DNA of 64,000 nt from Cohnella kolymensis (GCF_000829465.1 NZ_JXAL01000034.1:1-64000), one strand, 5' to 3'. Counted from the stretch's first letter, positions 24,179 through 33,219 are shown. Numbers and translations: made by a program. The notes: a model not told the origin generated them from the sequence alone.

Positions 24179-24685
24179 TTAATTGATAACACGACGGGCA
24201 GTAACGTAAGTTCTGTCCCAGGCGCTGCCTTCAAAATTGGAAACCGTAACGCCGATTCCTTTTCTATAAGTATGAAGCAGTTTACCATTGCCCATATAAA
24301 CGCTTACGTGATTGATCCTGCCGTCACGGTTCGTATCTGAGAAAACCAGATCTCCGGCTTGCAAGTTGTTCTTGGATACATACACGCCAACTTTGGATTG
24401 CTGTCTGGACGAACGGGGAATACTGATCCCATTCTGTTTAAAGATATATTGTGTGAATGAAGAGCAATCAAATGCGCTCGTTCTGCCGGATTTCGCTCCG
24501 AACACATATGGAACGCCGAGATAATTCATGCCTGTTTCGATAACGCGATCTGCAGTGGAACTCGAGCTGCGGACAGCGGCATTGGCCGGCTTGGCGTTAA
24601 CGAACACGCTGCCGACGGTCATAAGCATAGCAAAGGTCAGTGTTGCGGCCAGCATCAATTTACTTATGCGATTCTTGGTTGTCAT
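24179..24685 (-). CDS. Secreted NlpC/P60 peptidoglycan endopeptidase
   Basis: 168 residues. Signal peptide 1 to about 32 ('LMLAATLTFAMLMTVGSVFV', cleavage near VNAKPANA). The rest is one NlpC/P60 (C40) domain: 'YLGVPYVFGAKSGRTSAFDC' ending in the nucleophile Cys, then 'SSFTQYIFKQNG', catalytic His in 'GRINHVSVYMGNGKLLHTYR'. No LysM or SH3 binding module. Cleaves D-Glu-gamma-DAP-type peptide bonds in the wall, by family. Closely similar in layout to the enzyme at 49252-49746. Confidence 0.93.
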   Translation of the reverse strand: MTTKNRISKLMLAATLTFAMLMTVGSVFVNAKPANAAVRSSSSTADRVIETGMNYLGVPYVFGAKSGRTSAFDCSSFTQYIFKQNGISIPRSSRQQSKVGVYVSKNNLQAGDLVFSDTNRDGRINHVSVYMGNGKLLHTYRKGIGVTVSNFEGSAWDRTYVTARRVIN

Positions 24686-24879
24686 TCAATGATGTCCTCC
24701 CTGGTTGCGTGTTGGATAATCACGTAACCACCATAACATATTTAAAACTCACATAATTTACTAGAATAGCAAAAAAGCTATAGAAAATATAGGCTTTATT
24801 TCTTTTGTTATAAAATCATGAGAATATAATGAGAAAATTCTTATTGACTTTCAGCAGGGTTTGTTAAGGAGGTGCAGCT

Positions 24880-25725
24880 GTGTTTTGGAGAGTGATTTTT
24901 GCCCGTGCATTTATGGTCGCTTTCATTTGTGCGATCGGCTTTGCCGTAATTGCCGTCTTGATCGGGGAAAATAATATCGACTGGTTTGACAGCGCCGGGA
25001 TTTCTATGATCAGGGGAATGGAATCCCCCGGTCTAACCGGAGTGATGAAGTTCTTCACTTTCATTGGGGCAGGACACCCGGTATCCATCATAACCGTTTT
25101 TATCGGATGTGCGCTCTATTTTCCTCTGAAATACCGGTGGGAGCTTGTCTTCTTCGTTGGTGTCGTCAGCGGCTCGGCACTTCTGAATGTCGTGCTTAAA
25201 CTCCTGTTTCACCGTGCTCGGCCAACGTTAAATCGTATTGTCGAGGCGAATGGATTCAGCTATCCGAGCGGACATTCAATGGCGGCCTTCACTCTTTATG
25301 GGGTGCTTTGTTATTTATTGTGGAAAAATATTAAAAACGTCATCGGCCGCGTTGCATTGATCGCCGCCGCGTCGATAATCATTCTAACGATCGGAATCAG
25401 CCGCATTTATCTGGGTGTGCATTATCCCAGCGATGTGATTGGGGGATACTTAGCCAGCTGCGCTTGGCTGGCGGCGTGTATCGGATTTTTCGAGAATTTT
25501 CGAAAAAACCTGCCGTTTAGCGGACATTTAGTTCTACAGCAGAGGAGATTTGACGGGTACTCTTTTATGAAGTATATTTTCGAAAGAAATGAAGTTACTG
25601 AGATCGCAATTCTACTAGCCGAAGGGGTATCGTATGAACGTCAATTATCTTTTGATCCTTATCTTCATCATTATGATCATCGCTCTAGCCGCAACGTTCA
25701 TGGTCGGCTTCTCACGCGAAAATAA
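24880..25725 (+). CDS. PAP2-family lipid phosphatase; C-terminus probably frameshifted
   Basis: 281 residues as read, from GTG 24880 after AAGGAGGTG. A membrane phosphatase with about six helices and all three catalytic motifs: 'KLLFHRARP', 'SYPSGHSMAAF' and 'SRIYLGVHYPSDVIGGY'. Likely acts on phosphatidate or isoprenyl diphosphates (for example undecaprenyl pyrophosphate). The last roughly 70 residues after 'FFENFRKN' look non-coding, contain a consensus promoter, and overlap the next gene by 92 bp. One extra A in the A6 run at 25503-25508 would end the protein at 'RKKPAV', the usual sort of family end. Confidence 0.88.
   Translation: MFWRVIFARAFMVAFICAIGFAVIAVLIGENNIDWFDSAGISMIRGMESPGLTGVMKFFTFIGAGHPVSIITVFIGCALYFPLKYRWELVFFVGVVSGSALLNVVLKLLFHRARPTLNRIVEANGFSYPSGHSMAAFTLYGVLCYLLWKNIKNVIGRVALIAAASIIILTIGISRIYLGVHYPSDVIGGYLASCAWLAACIGFFENFRKNLPFSGHLVLQQRRFDGYSFMKYIFERNEVTEIAILLAEGVSYERQLSFDPYLHHYDHRSSRNVHGRLLTRK
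25550..25578 (+). promoter_or_regulatory. SigA promoter of the small membrane gene
   Basis: TTGACG (25550-25555), 17-bp spacer, TATATT (25573-25578), 56 bp before the start at 25634. It lies inside the apparent PAP2 tail. Confidence 0.7.
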
Positions 25726-25843
25726 ACAGGAAAACCCCGATTACGAGAAGAAAACCGGCGCAAAATGGTTGAGACTGACGGCCATTTATGTGGCGACAAT
25801 AGCGATTATTCTTATTGCATTCTTCGTCCTGTTGAAAAGATAA
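25634..25843 (+). CDS. Small two-helix membrane protein
   Basis: 69 residues: helix 'YLLILIFIIMIIALAATFMV', a polar loop with 'RENKQENPDYEKKTGAKW', and helix 'TAIYVATIAIILIAFFVLL'. Start ATG 25634 after GAAGGGG. No family recognised. It has its own promoter and terminator. Confidence 0.7.
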   Translation: MNVNYLLILIFIIMIIALAATFMVGFSRENKQENPDYEKKTGAKWLRLTAIYVATIAIILIAFFVLLKR

Positions 25844-25851
25844 TGACGTGG

Positions 25852-25895
25852 AGCCGCCTTTCCCGGACACTCAATGGGTAGGTGGCTTGTTTTTT
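25852..25895 (+). terminator. Terminator
   Basis: AGCCGCCT (25852-25859) pairs with AGGTGGCT (25880-25887, one G-T pair) around a 20-nt loop, then TGTTTTTT. Confidence 0.75.
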
Positions 25896-25923
25896 AAGTA
25901 CTTTCAGTGAAGGAGGCTGCCGC

Positions 25924-27165
25924 ATGAACACAAGATACATAGCCGGATTGTCGCTCGCCGTAATGGCTTCCGGGTTTCTCATCACTTTGTTTCTCCCTCA
26001 CAACAGCACATGGGTGTTCCTGCTGCAAGGAGGCTTTGAAGCCGGTCTGGTGGGTGGTATTGCCGACTGGTTTGCAGTAACCGCACTGTTCCGCCATCCT
26101 TTCGGCTTGCCGATTCCGCATACCTCTTTGCTGCTCAAGAATAGAGACAAAATCGTGAATTCACTCATCTCAGCTATGGAAAATGAACTTTTGAACAAGG
26201 AAAGCATTGAGAACAAAATAAAGAAATTGAACCTGTTTCGCCTTGTTTCCGCTGAGATTACGAAGCTGATCCGGCAGAAAAAGATCAGGACAAGCATTGT
26301 AGAACTGCTGATCCAAGCGATCACGCGGCTGCCTTTGGAGAAAGCCGTACCTCTCATTCAATCCGGCATCACCGCCTATATCAGGGAACTGGATATGAAG
26401 AACGGTGTAAATACCGTAATGACGAGGATGATGAACCAAGGCTACGATGAAAAGGCTCTTGATTACATTCTGCATGAGGCTGCCGACTGGTCGGCGCGTC
26501 CGGATACACGGATGCTGCTCGGGCGATTGGCAAGCGAAAAGCTGAATGAGCTGAGGGTGGGCGGCTTGATGGGATTCGCCTTTCAAGCTTTCATAGGCTT
26601 CATGAATGAAGAGAAATTGGGCGGTATACTGCAAAATCTGTTGGAATCCGGCATTAGAGATTTACTTGCAGAAGAAAATGCGTACCGGTCAACCATCATT
26701 CGTGAAATACGGGTACGGCTGTTCCTGTTGGCGGAAGATGACGAGCGGTTAGCCCGGCTTAAAGAGTTGATCGCAGACCAAATAGAAGGGGATAAGGGCC
26801 AGGCTTTCTTGCATTCCCGGATGGAGCATATTCGAGCATTTATTCTGTCGAAGCTGCAGGAAGATCAACAAAGAGGCGGGCGTGCGGTGTTTGCCGTCTA
26901 CCGCTTCATTGTGCGCAAGTTGAATGAGCATCCCGAACAGGCAGCCGCCTGGGAAGATCGATTGACCGACTATGTGGTCCGGCTTGTCGAAGCGAACCAT
27001 TACAGGATCGGTAAGCTGGTGAAAGAGAATTTGGAACAGATGGACGATGCAACCCTGGTACGTATGCTGGAAGAGAAGGTGGGAAAAGACCTCCAATGGA
27101 TCCGTGTCAACGGCGCATTGTGCGGGTTTGCCGTCGGTATAGTGCTCTCTTTGATCCAACTGTAA
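25924..27165 (+). CDS. DUF445-family membrane-anchored protein
   Basis: 413 residues from ATG 25924 after AAGGAGG. The DUF445 signature is at the N-terminus: a first hydrophobic helix ('IAGLSLAVMASGFLITLFL'), then 'GGFEAGLVGGIADWFAVTAL', then 'FRHPFGLPIPHTSLL'. A long helical region follows and a C-terminal membrane helix 'INGALCGFAVGIVLSLIQL-like' ends the protein. This is the YjiN/YtcJ-type uncharacterised family; both ends are membrane-associated with a soluble helical middle. Function unknown. Monocistronic. Confidence 0.9.
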   Translation: MNTRYIAGLSLAVMASGFLITLFLPHNSTWVFLLQGGFEAGLVGGIADWFAVTALFRHPFGLPIPHTSLLLKNRDKIVNSLISAMENELLNKESIENKIKKLNLFRLVSAEITKLIRQKKIRTSIVELLIQAITRLPLEKAVPLIQSGITAYIRELDMKNGVNTVMTRMMNQGYDEKALDYILHEAADWSARPDTRMLLGRLASEKLNELRVGGLMGFAFQAFIGFMNEEKLGGILQNLLESGIRDLLAEENAYRSTIIREIRVRLFLLAEDDERLARLKELIADQIEGDKGQAFLHSRMEHIRAFILSKLQEDQQRGGRAVFAVYRFIVRKLNEHPEQAAAWEDRLTDYVVRLVEANHYRIGKLVKENLEQMDDATLVRMLEEKVGKDLQWIRVNGALCGFAVGIVLSLIQL

Positions 27166-27192
27166 CATTCTGTCCGTAACGGTAATTCTGCT

Positions 27193-27221
27193 CTCCGATT
27201 ATGATCGGAGGGCTTTTTTTT
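27193..27221 (+). terminator. Terminator of the DUF445 gene
   Basis: Stem CTCCGAT (27193-27199) / ATCGGAG (27204-27210), loop TATG, then GGC and eight T. Confidence 0.88.
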
Positions 27222-27302
27222 GTATACATGGGCAGGTGGACCAGGAACAAGAGCGGAGTTTTTTTTCATATGTTATCGAAAATTAGCTGGAGGTTAGAGA
27301 AC

Positions 27303-27619
27303 ATGGATGATTTCAAAAGGGATCTTCAAAATCTGGATGTGGGTGCTTATAATGCAGGTGAATTCACGCCTATAGCGGCAGCCCAAGGGCAATACGAAGG
27401 GGACGCTGCCCGGTTATGTATCGGCTTCTGCGCGGGATTCGGGTTTGGTGCTTGCGGGGGCTTCGGCGGGGGCTTCGGCGGCGGTTTTTTGCGGCGGCTT
27501 CAGATGCGGCGGTTTTGGTTCTGCGGCGGCTTCAGATGCGGGGTTTCTGCGGCGGCGGCGGTTTCTGCGGCGGTTTCAGATGCCATCAGTGCTTCCGTTG
27601 CGGCGGCCGCTGCTGGTAA
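27303..27619 (+). CDS. Heterocycloanthracin/sonorensin-type TOMM bacteriocin precursor (three apparent indels)
   Basis: GGAGG (27289-27293) precedes ATG 27303. The leader 'MDDFKRDLQNLDVGAYNAGE' and 'FTPIAAAQGQ' fits the heterocycloanthracin family (TIGR03601 type). Frame 1 then reads 'RLCIGFCAGFGFGACGGFGG', but the remaining Cys-rich sequence is spread over three frames: FCGGFRCGGFG in frame 2, FCGGFRCG in frame 1, and FCGGGGFCGGFRCHQC with end FRCGGRCW-stop in frame 3 (TAA 27617-27619). Removing one T from the T6 run at 27485-27490 and adding one C near 27518 and one near 27541 gives a continuous 105-residue precursor with 13 Cys (residues 39-104) and no Ser or Thr in the core. Modified Cys would become thiazoles. 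Read without correction, frame 1 runs on to 27761 as unlikely sequence. Confidence 0.8.
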
Positions 27620-27640
27620 TGAGTTAATACCCGTTTCACA

Positions 27641-27671
27641 AAAGGGCAGCCGATATTCCCGGCTGCCCTTT
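27641..27671 (+). terminator. Hairpin between precursor and modification genes
   Basis: Perfect 12-bp stem AAAGGGCAGCCG (27641-27652) / CGGCTGCCCTTT (27660-27671), 7-nt loop, and only three T. It lacks a long T-run, so partial termination or 3'-end stabilisation of a separate precursor mRNA is likely, giving more precursor than enzyme. Confidence 0.65.
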
Positions 27672-27777
27672 GCGTCTTCAACGATGTTCAAATTTAACGG
27701 TGTCATGTGGGACAAGACGCGATACATATGTTTTAAAGTGGAAAAAATGTCGTTTCAATGAAAGAGGAGGTGTGAGA

Positions 27778-29682
27778 TTGAACCCTTCCGCGCGACTGAA
27801 AGTGAAGTCGGATACGTTCTATCTCCCTGACACCGACGGGGGAGTTTATTTTCGGAACAATCTAGGTTCCTTCCGTATGGAAGGAACATCCATCGACCGG
27901 TGGATTGAAAAGCTGCTGCCTGCGTTCAATGGAGAGCATACGATGGACAACTTGACGGAGGGCCTTCCGGAGCCTTACAGCCGCCGGGTCTATGAAATCG
28001 CGGAAACTTTGCAGAAAAACGGCTTCGCCCGGGATGTCAGCGGGGACAGCCCTCATGAATTAACGGATGAGGTTGTTCGGAAGTTTTCTTCCCAAATGGA
28101 GTTTCTGGACAGCTTTACGGGCTCGGGAGCTTACCGTTTCCAGAAGTACCGCGAGGTTAAAGTGTTGGCTGCAGGCTGCGGCCCTATGTATGTCTCGCTT
28201 ATTTCAGCGTTGTTGGAATCCGGGCTGCCTAACATTCATATGTGGATTACGGATACGACGCCGACTGATCGAACTAGGTTGGAAGAACTTGCTGCCTACG
28301 CCCGAAAAACCGATCCTGCCGTAGAGACGGTAGAGGTTGGCCGTTCTGAGGAAACGCCCTCTTCTTGGCACGAAATCGTTCGGCCCTATGATTGCATTTT
28401 ATATGTGTCTACGCAGGGCGACAGTCTTGAACTCAAGGCCATTCATAACGCCTGCAGAGAGGAGAAAAAGATTTTTCTGCCTGCGCTGATTGTACGACAG
28501 GCAGGTATGGCCGGACCGTTGGTACATCCGGACTCCGACGGCTGCTGGGAGTCGGCTTGGCGCCGCGTGCATGAATCCGCCATCACCAAGGATCCGGAGT
28601 TACACACCTTCTCAGTGACCGCCGGCGCGCTGCTGTCGAACGTCATCGTGTTTGAGCTGTTTAAATCGATAACGGGAGTTACCGGATCCAAACCGGAGAA
28701 TAGATGGTTCCTGCTTGATTTGGAAACGTTCGAAGGCGGCTGGCACTCATTCTACCCGCATCCGTTCGTAATCGGCCGGCCCAAGGCTCAAAGAATAAAC
28801 GACTTTGATACGCTGCTTAATAAAGCTAAGGAGACAAAAGAAGCCGGCAGCCTGCTTTCATTCATTAACCGTTTGACATCGGCGCACACGGGGATTCTGC
28901 ATCTCTGGGAGGAGGGCGATCTGCTGCAGCTTCCGTTGTCCCAATGCCGCGTTCAGGCTGCTGATCCTCTTTCGTTCGGTCCTGCAAAGCTGCTGCCTGA
29001 GATCATTAGTATGGGCCTCAATCATGAGGAAGCGAGGCGGAACGCAGGCTTATCCGGAATCGAGGCGTATTTGGCCCGGCTGGCCAGGGCGCCTGATTAT
29101 GTTGGGGTCGGCACAGGGGAGACCGCCGCTGAAGGCATCTGCCGTGGAATTCATAAATGCTTGAACGAAGAGCTGCGCAATCGGGATGCGAGACTGACAC
29201 CTGATGTCGTTGAAATGCCTATTGCAGCGATTGAAGATGAACGCTCCCGGTTTTATATTCGTGTTCTAACCACAATGCAAGGAGAACCTGTGATCGGACG
29301 GGGGCAGGATACAGCCGGATTTCCGGTGATGTGGGTCGGCACAAACGGCTCTTGGTACGGCAGCTCAGGATTGGAGACTGCCTTGGCATTGCGACATGCA
29401 TTGGAGCAGGCACTCTTGAGAGCACAAAACCAAAACACGAAGCTGCCGCCGGTTCAAGGAGTGAAGGTTTCATCCGTGCGATTGCTCTCTGACAAGCCGG
29501 ATCACCGGGTCATCAAGGAATATAAAGAGACATCACATGCGGATGTATTGTGTAACGCTCTGAATCGTTTGCAGCAGCACGGCAAAAAGATCCGTGTGTT
29601 CGACCTGACATGGGAAACTTGGTTAAAAGAAGAGCTGTCCGGCGGGTACGGCGTTTCGTTCGGCGAGGAGGTGTTCAATTGA
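27778..29682 (+). CDS. Thiazole-containing bacteriocin maturation protein (ThiF-like leader-binding)
   Basis: 634 residues from TTG 27778, 7 nt after GGAGG; homologous proteins begin with the same 'NPSARLKVKSDTFYLP' style. Residues about 1-85 resemble the leader-recognising winged-helix (RRE) module ('GVYFRNNLGSFRMEGTSIDR', 'YSRRVYEIAETLQKNGFARD'). Residues about 110-300 form a degenerate E1/ThiF Rossmann region ('KVLAAGCGPMYVSLISALLE'). This matches the family found next to heterocycloanthracin-type enzymes (TIGR03693-like). Likely presents the precursor to the YcaO cyclodehydratase encoded next. The stop overlaps the YcaO start (TTGA). Confidence 0.88.
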   Translation: MNPSARLKVKSDTFYLPDTDGGVYFRNNLGSFRMEGTSIDRWIEKLLPAFNGEHTMDNLTEGLPEPYSRRVYEIAETLQKNGFARDVSGDSPHELTDEVVRKFSSQMEFLDSFTGSGAYRFQKYREVKVLAAGCGPMYVSLISALLESGLPNIHMWITDTTPTDRTRLEELAAYARKTDPAVETVEVGRSEETPSSWHEIVRPYDCILYVSTQGDSLELKAIHNACREEKKIFLPALIVRQAGMAGPLVHPDSDGCWESAWRRVHESAITKDPELHTFSVTAGALLSNVIVFELFKSITGVTGSKPENRWFLLDLETFEGGWHSFYPHPFVIGRPKAQRINDFDTLLNKAKETKEAGSLLSFINRLTSAHTGILHLWEEGDLLQLPLSQCRVQAADPLSFGPAKLLPEIISMGLNHEEARRNAGLSGIEAYLARLARAPDYVGVGTGETAAEGICRGIHKCLNEELRNRDARLTPDVVEMPIAAIEDERSRFYIRVLTTMQGEPVIGRGQDTAGFPVMWVGTNGSWYGSSGLETALALRHALEQALLRAQNQNTKLPPVQGVKVSSVRLLSDKPDHRVIKEYKETSHADVLCNALNRLQQHGKKIRVFDLTWETWLKEELSGGYGVSFGEEVFN

Positions 29683-31625
29683 CCCGGCTCGTTGCGATCA
29701 TCGGCGAAGGAGTTCTGGCGGACTATGTATTTCAACATTTAACAGATGAGCAATGGAGTGTTGTGCGTTACACCGATTTCCCTGATGAAACGATGCAGCG
29801 CGCGGTATTGGCAATAGTAGCGAGCGATGGCTGTCAGCCGTCCGTCGATGAGTCGGCGCAGCAATGGTCTGAGCGAACCGGCACTTCTTGGCTGCGCGGT
29901 TTTGCGTCGTTCGGCGAGGCTGTCATCGGTCCTCTTATTCGCCCCGGCCGTCCCGGCTGCGCGGAATGCGCTGATCTGCGCCGGATTATGACAGGCAGCG
30001 ACCGCAGAGAGCATTGGCAGTTGAGAGAGCGGCAATCTTCACAATCGCACGTACCGCCGGATGCATGGGCTGCACGAAACGGCCTGTTTCAAGCTGCTTG
30101 CTTAATTGCCTCTGAGGCAAGACGTGTCATACAGGGACAGACCGCACAAACGGAAGATCACATCATTTTACTCAACCTGCAAAGCTTGAGCAGTTCCAGA
30201 CATATGATCTTGCCCGAGCCGCTGTGCTCCGTATGCTCCCAGCTCCCGGACGATTCTGAAGAGACGGCGCGAATCTCGCTGCAGCCCAGCCCGAAGCTTT
30301 CCACAGGCAGTTACCGATGCCGTTCGACGGATGAGTTGAAGGATGTACTGATCAAGGATTATCTGGACCCTCGGACGGGCTTATTTAACGGTAAAATGCT
30401 CGACATGGTTTCGCCGTTTGCCGATGTACTCGTGAATATGCCTATGTTCGGAGGGGATGAGGGTACCGCAGGCCGCACTCAGTCTTATACCGACAGCGAA
30501 TTAACTGCCATATTGGAGGGATTGGAAAGACGGTGCGGCATGATGCCTCGCGGCAAACGCACAGCCGTTCGCGACAGCTACCGTAACTTAGAACATCTTG
30601 CGTTGAATCCCCTGCATGCGGGCGTTCATGCGAAGGAGCACTATGAGCGGCCGGATTATCCGTTTCAACCGTTTCATCCCGACAGAACGATGAATTGGGT
30701 CTGGGGTCATTCCTTTTTGCATAATCGTCCGATCCTCGTTCCGGAGCTGTTGGCTTATTACAGTATGGGTCACGGGGATGGTTTCGTCTATGAGACTTCT
30801 AACGGATGCGCATTGGGCGGCAGTCTGGAGGAGGCGATATTTTACGGCATTCTAGAGGTCGTCGAGCGGGATTCGTTTCTGATGACTTGGTACGCGCAAC
30901 TGCCGATTCCTCGTATGGATCTATATTCCATCGATGATCGGGAATATCGTTTGATGGTTGAGCGGCTGCAAGCGGTGACTAACTATGATTTGCATTTGTT
31001 CAATGCAACGATGGAGCATGGGATCCCAAGTGTGTGGGTACTCGCGAAGAATAGAACACGGCAAGGGATCAACCTGATGTGCGCAGCCGGCGCTCATCCG
31101 GATCCGGTCCGGGCTGTGAAAAGCGCCATCCAGGAAACGGCCGGAATGCTGGAGACGCTGAACGACAAATTTGAAAGCCATCGCGAGCACTACATGCGCA
31201 TGCTTGACGATCCCTATCTGGTGCGGCAAATGGATGATCATTCGATGCTGTACGGCTTGCCGGAAGCGGAGGAGAGGCTGGCGTTTTTGTTAGAGGAAAA
31301 TCGGCCTTTGCGTACGTTTAATGAGGAATTTGAGCGGAAGGAATGGCATGCGGATCTTACCGATGACCTTAAGGATCTGCTGACCGGTTTACACCGGTTC
31401 AACATGGATGTGATTGTTGTGGATCAGACGACTCCCGAAACGCTGAGAAACGGTCTTTATTGCGTCAAGGTACTCATTCCGGGGATGCTGCCGATGACGT
31501 TCGGACATCATCTTACCCGCCTGACCGGCTTGGAAAGGGTGTTGAAAGTGCCGATGAAGCTGGGATATGCAAGGCAGATCTTAACCGCTGAACAGCTCAA
31601 TCCTTACCCGCATCCGTTTCCATAA
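29679..31625 (+). CDS. TOMM cyclodehydratase, YcaO (SagD-type) with fused C domain
   Basis: 648 residues from TTG 29679 after GAGGAGGTG, overlapping the previous stop. The N-terminal part resembles the ThiF-like C component ('RLVAIIGEGVLADYVFQHL') with four zinc Cys in 'GCAECADLR' (about 94) and 'CSVCSQL' (about 184). The C-terminal YcaO domain (about 270-648) has 'TSNGCALGGSLEEAIFYGIL' and 'EVVERDSFLMTWYAQ', the ATP/Mg site, and ends 'NPYPHPFP', the proline-rich tail characteristic of azoline-forming YcaO proteins. It would activate backbone amides with ATP and cyclise Cys to thiazolines. Confidence 0.93.
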   Translation: MTRLVAIIGEGVLADYVFQHLTDEQWSVVRYTDFPDETMQRAVLAIVASDGCQPSVDESAQQWSERTGTSWLRGFASFGEAVIGPLIRPGRPGCAECADLRRIMTGSDRREHWQLRERQSSQSHVPPDAWAARNGLFQAACLIASEARRVIQGQTAQTEDHIILLNLQSLSSSRHMILPEPLCSVCSQLPDDSEETARISLQPSPKLSTGSYRCRSTDELKDVLIKDYLDPRTGLFNGKMLDMVSPFADVLVNMPMFGGDEGTAGRTQSYTDSELTAILEGLERRCGMMPRGKRTAVRDSYRNLEHLALNPLHAGVHAKEHYERPDYPFQPFHPDRTMNWVWGHSFLHNRPILVPELLAYYSMGHGDGFVYETSNGCALGGSLEEAIFYGILEVVERDSFLMTWYAQLPIPRMDLYSIDDREYRLMVERLQAVTNYDLHLFNATMEHGIPSVWVLAKNRTRQGINLMCAAGAHPDPVRAVKSAIQETAGMLETLNDKFESHREHYMRMLDDPYLVRQMDDHSMLYGLPEAEERLAFLLEENRPLRTFNEEFERKEWHADLTDDLKDLLTGLHRFNMDVIVVDQTTPETLRNGLYCVKVLIPGMLPMTFGHHLTRLTGLERVLKVPMKLGYARQILTAEQLNPYPHPFP

Positions 31626-31646
31626 TCAGACACGGGAGGCATCAGC

Positions 31647-33219
31647 ATGGATCTGGATACGTTTGTGCACCATTTACATTTTGACACCGACAAAGCGAAA
31701 CCGATCGAGCATGAAGCGGATTGGAAGGATGCGCCGCTGCCTTACAAGCTTTACCGCCGTCTGCCCGTTTTCCCGCTTAAACTCGACGTGCCGCTCACGC
31801 TCGAGAATGACATGCCGATAACTCCCAACCTCGATCAGGCGGGCTATTTTCTTTGGTACGCGTACGGTTTGACTCAGGTCAGTCATTCCGTGTATGAAAC
31901 GGACTTTTCCCCACATTCCGGAGACCCGTTGTTCATGAATAGGCGCGTCGTGTCTTCCGGCGGCGCGTTATATCCGAATGAATTGTACATTTATTTAAAA
32001 CTGAATGATTTACCTGAAGGCGTCTACCATTACGATGTGCTGCATCACAGGCTGGTTCTGCTCAGGGAAGGGAATTATGATTCCTATTTGGAGCAGGCTG
32101 TGGGACACCGTTGTGATTTCACGAAATGCTTCGGCGCCGTATTGGTGACGACTATGTTTTGGAAAAACTTTTTTTAAATATCATAACTTCTCTTATCGGC
32201 TTCAGGGTTTGGATGCAGGGGTTCTGATGGGGCAGCTGCTGGAAACGGCCAAACGGTTCGGATATTCGGCGGCTGTTTACTTCCAGTATCTGGACAGGGC
32301 GGTAAACCATTTGCTCGGAGTGAAGGAGCAGGAGGAAAGCGTATATGCCGTCATTCCTCTGTCGGAGCAGCCTGCCGAAAATTGGTTTAAAAGCGGCAGC
32401 GAGCGGAATGTAATTGCTTCAGAGCTGCTGCGGGACCTGCCGGAGCTTCACCACGATCACTATTTGAAGTCCACCAAGATTATAGAGTACCCTTGGCTGA
32501 TTCGAATGAACGCAGCTTCTATGATGGAAGCTTCCGTATCATTTCGGCACATAGAAACTGACCGTAAACCGCTGAATCCCGCAAGTTCATTTGATCTGCC
32601 AAAGGTAAAAAGGGCGGCTTATGATTTTGCCGTGACGAGCCGAAATCGGTATTCGCTGGAGACGGAATTTGTGCTGCGGGAAGTGAGCCTTGCGACGCTG
32701 GGTTCTTTGCTGCAGGAGGCGTCGTCTTCATTTCACTATGTAAACGACTTGGATGAAGGCCAGTGCGCCGCTGAGCGGCGCGTCTCGCTCTATGGATGTT
32801 TGTATCGTGTTGCAGACATCCCGGATGGCGCTTATCGTTACGATGCAGAATCCCATAGACTTCTATCGGTGAGGCCGGGGGATCTGCGCGGATGGGTCCA
32901 GCACGGCATGACCCTGCATAATGTGAATCTGTTTCAGGTCCCTCTGTGCATGCACGCAGCAGGTGATATTAAACATTTGCAGTTGGAGCTCGGCTACAGG
33001 GGATATCGGATCCAGCAGATGGAAACCGGAATGATGGTGCAGCGTCTTCTTCTGGCAGCGTCCGCACTCGGTATGGGCGGGCGTCCGCTGCTCGGCTTTG
33101 AGGCAAGTACTACAGATGAGATCTACAAGATGGGACCGCAAGGTCAAACTTGTCTCATACAAATACCTATCGGACCACACCGTTCCCGCTGCCGACTGGA
33201 AGGAAGCTTCCATCATTAA
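31647..33219 (+). pseudogene. sagB: SagB-type TOMM dehydrogenase, one-base frameshift
   Basis: Two frames of one gene. Frame 1 (31647-32177) ends 'VLVTTMFWKNFF' then TAA; the other (to 33219) continues 'FGYSAAVYFQYLDRAV'. Dropping one T from the T7 run at 32169-32175 joins them as 'WKNFFKYHNFSYRLQGLDAG', giving exactly 523 residues. SagB proteins are FMN-dependent nitroreductase-fold enzymes that oxidise azolines to aromatic azoles; this one has the tandem layout ('SSGGALYPNELYIYLKL' in the first half, 'AASALGMGGRPLLGFEA' in the second). Ribosome site GGGAGG is 7 nt before ATG 31647. Sequencing error, true mutation, or slippage on the T-run cannot be told apart here. Confidence 0.88.

Noticed and set aside
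27201-27761. 186-codon frame read as one protein over the bacteriocin precursor
   Set aside because: Only 27303 to about 27485 is natural in this frame; the rest is out-of-frame Cys-rich core followed by a hairpin and non-coding sequence.
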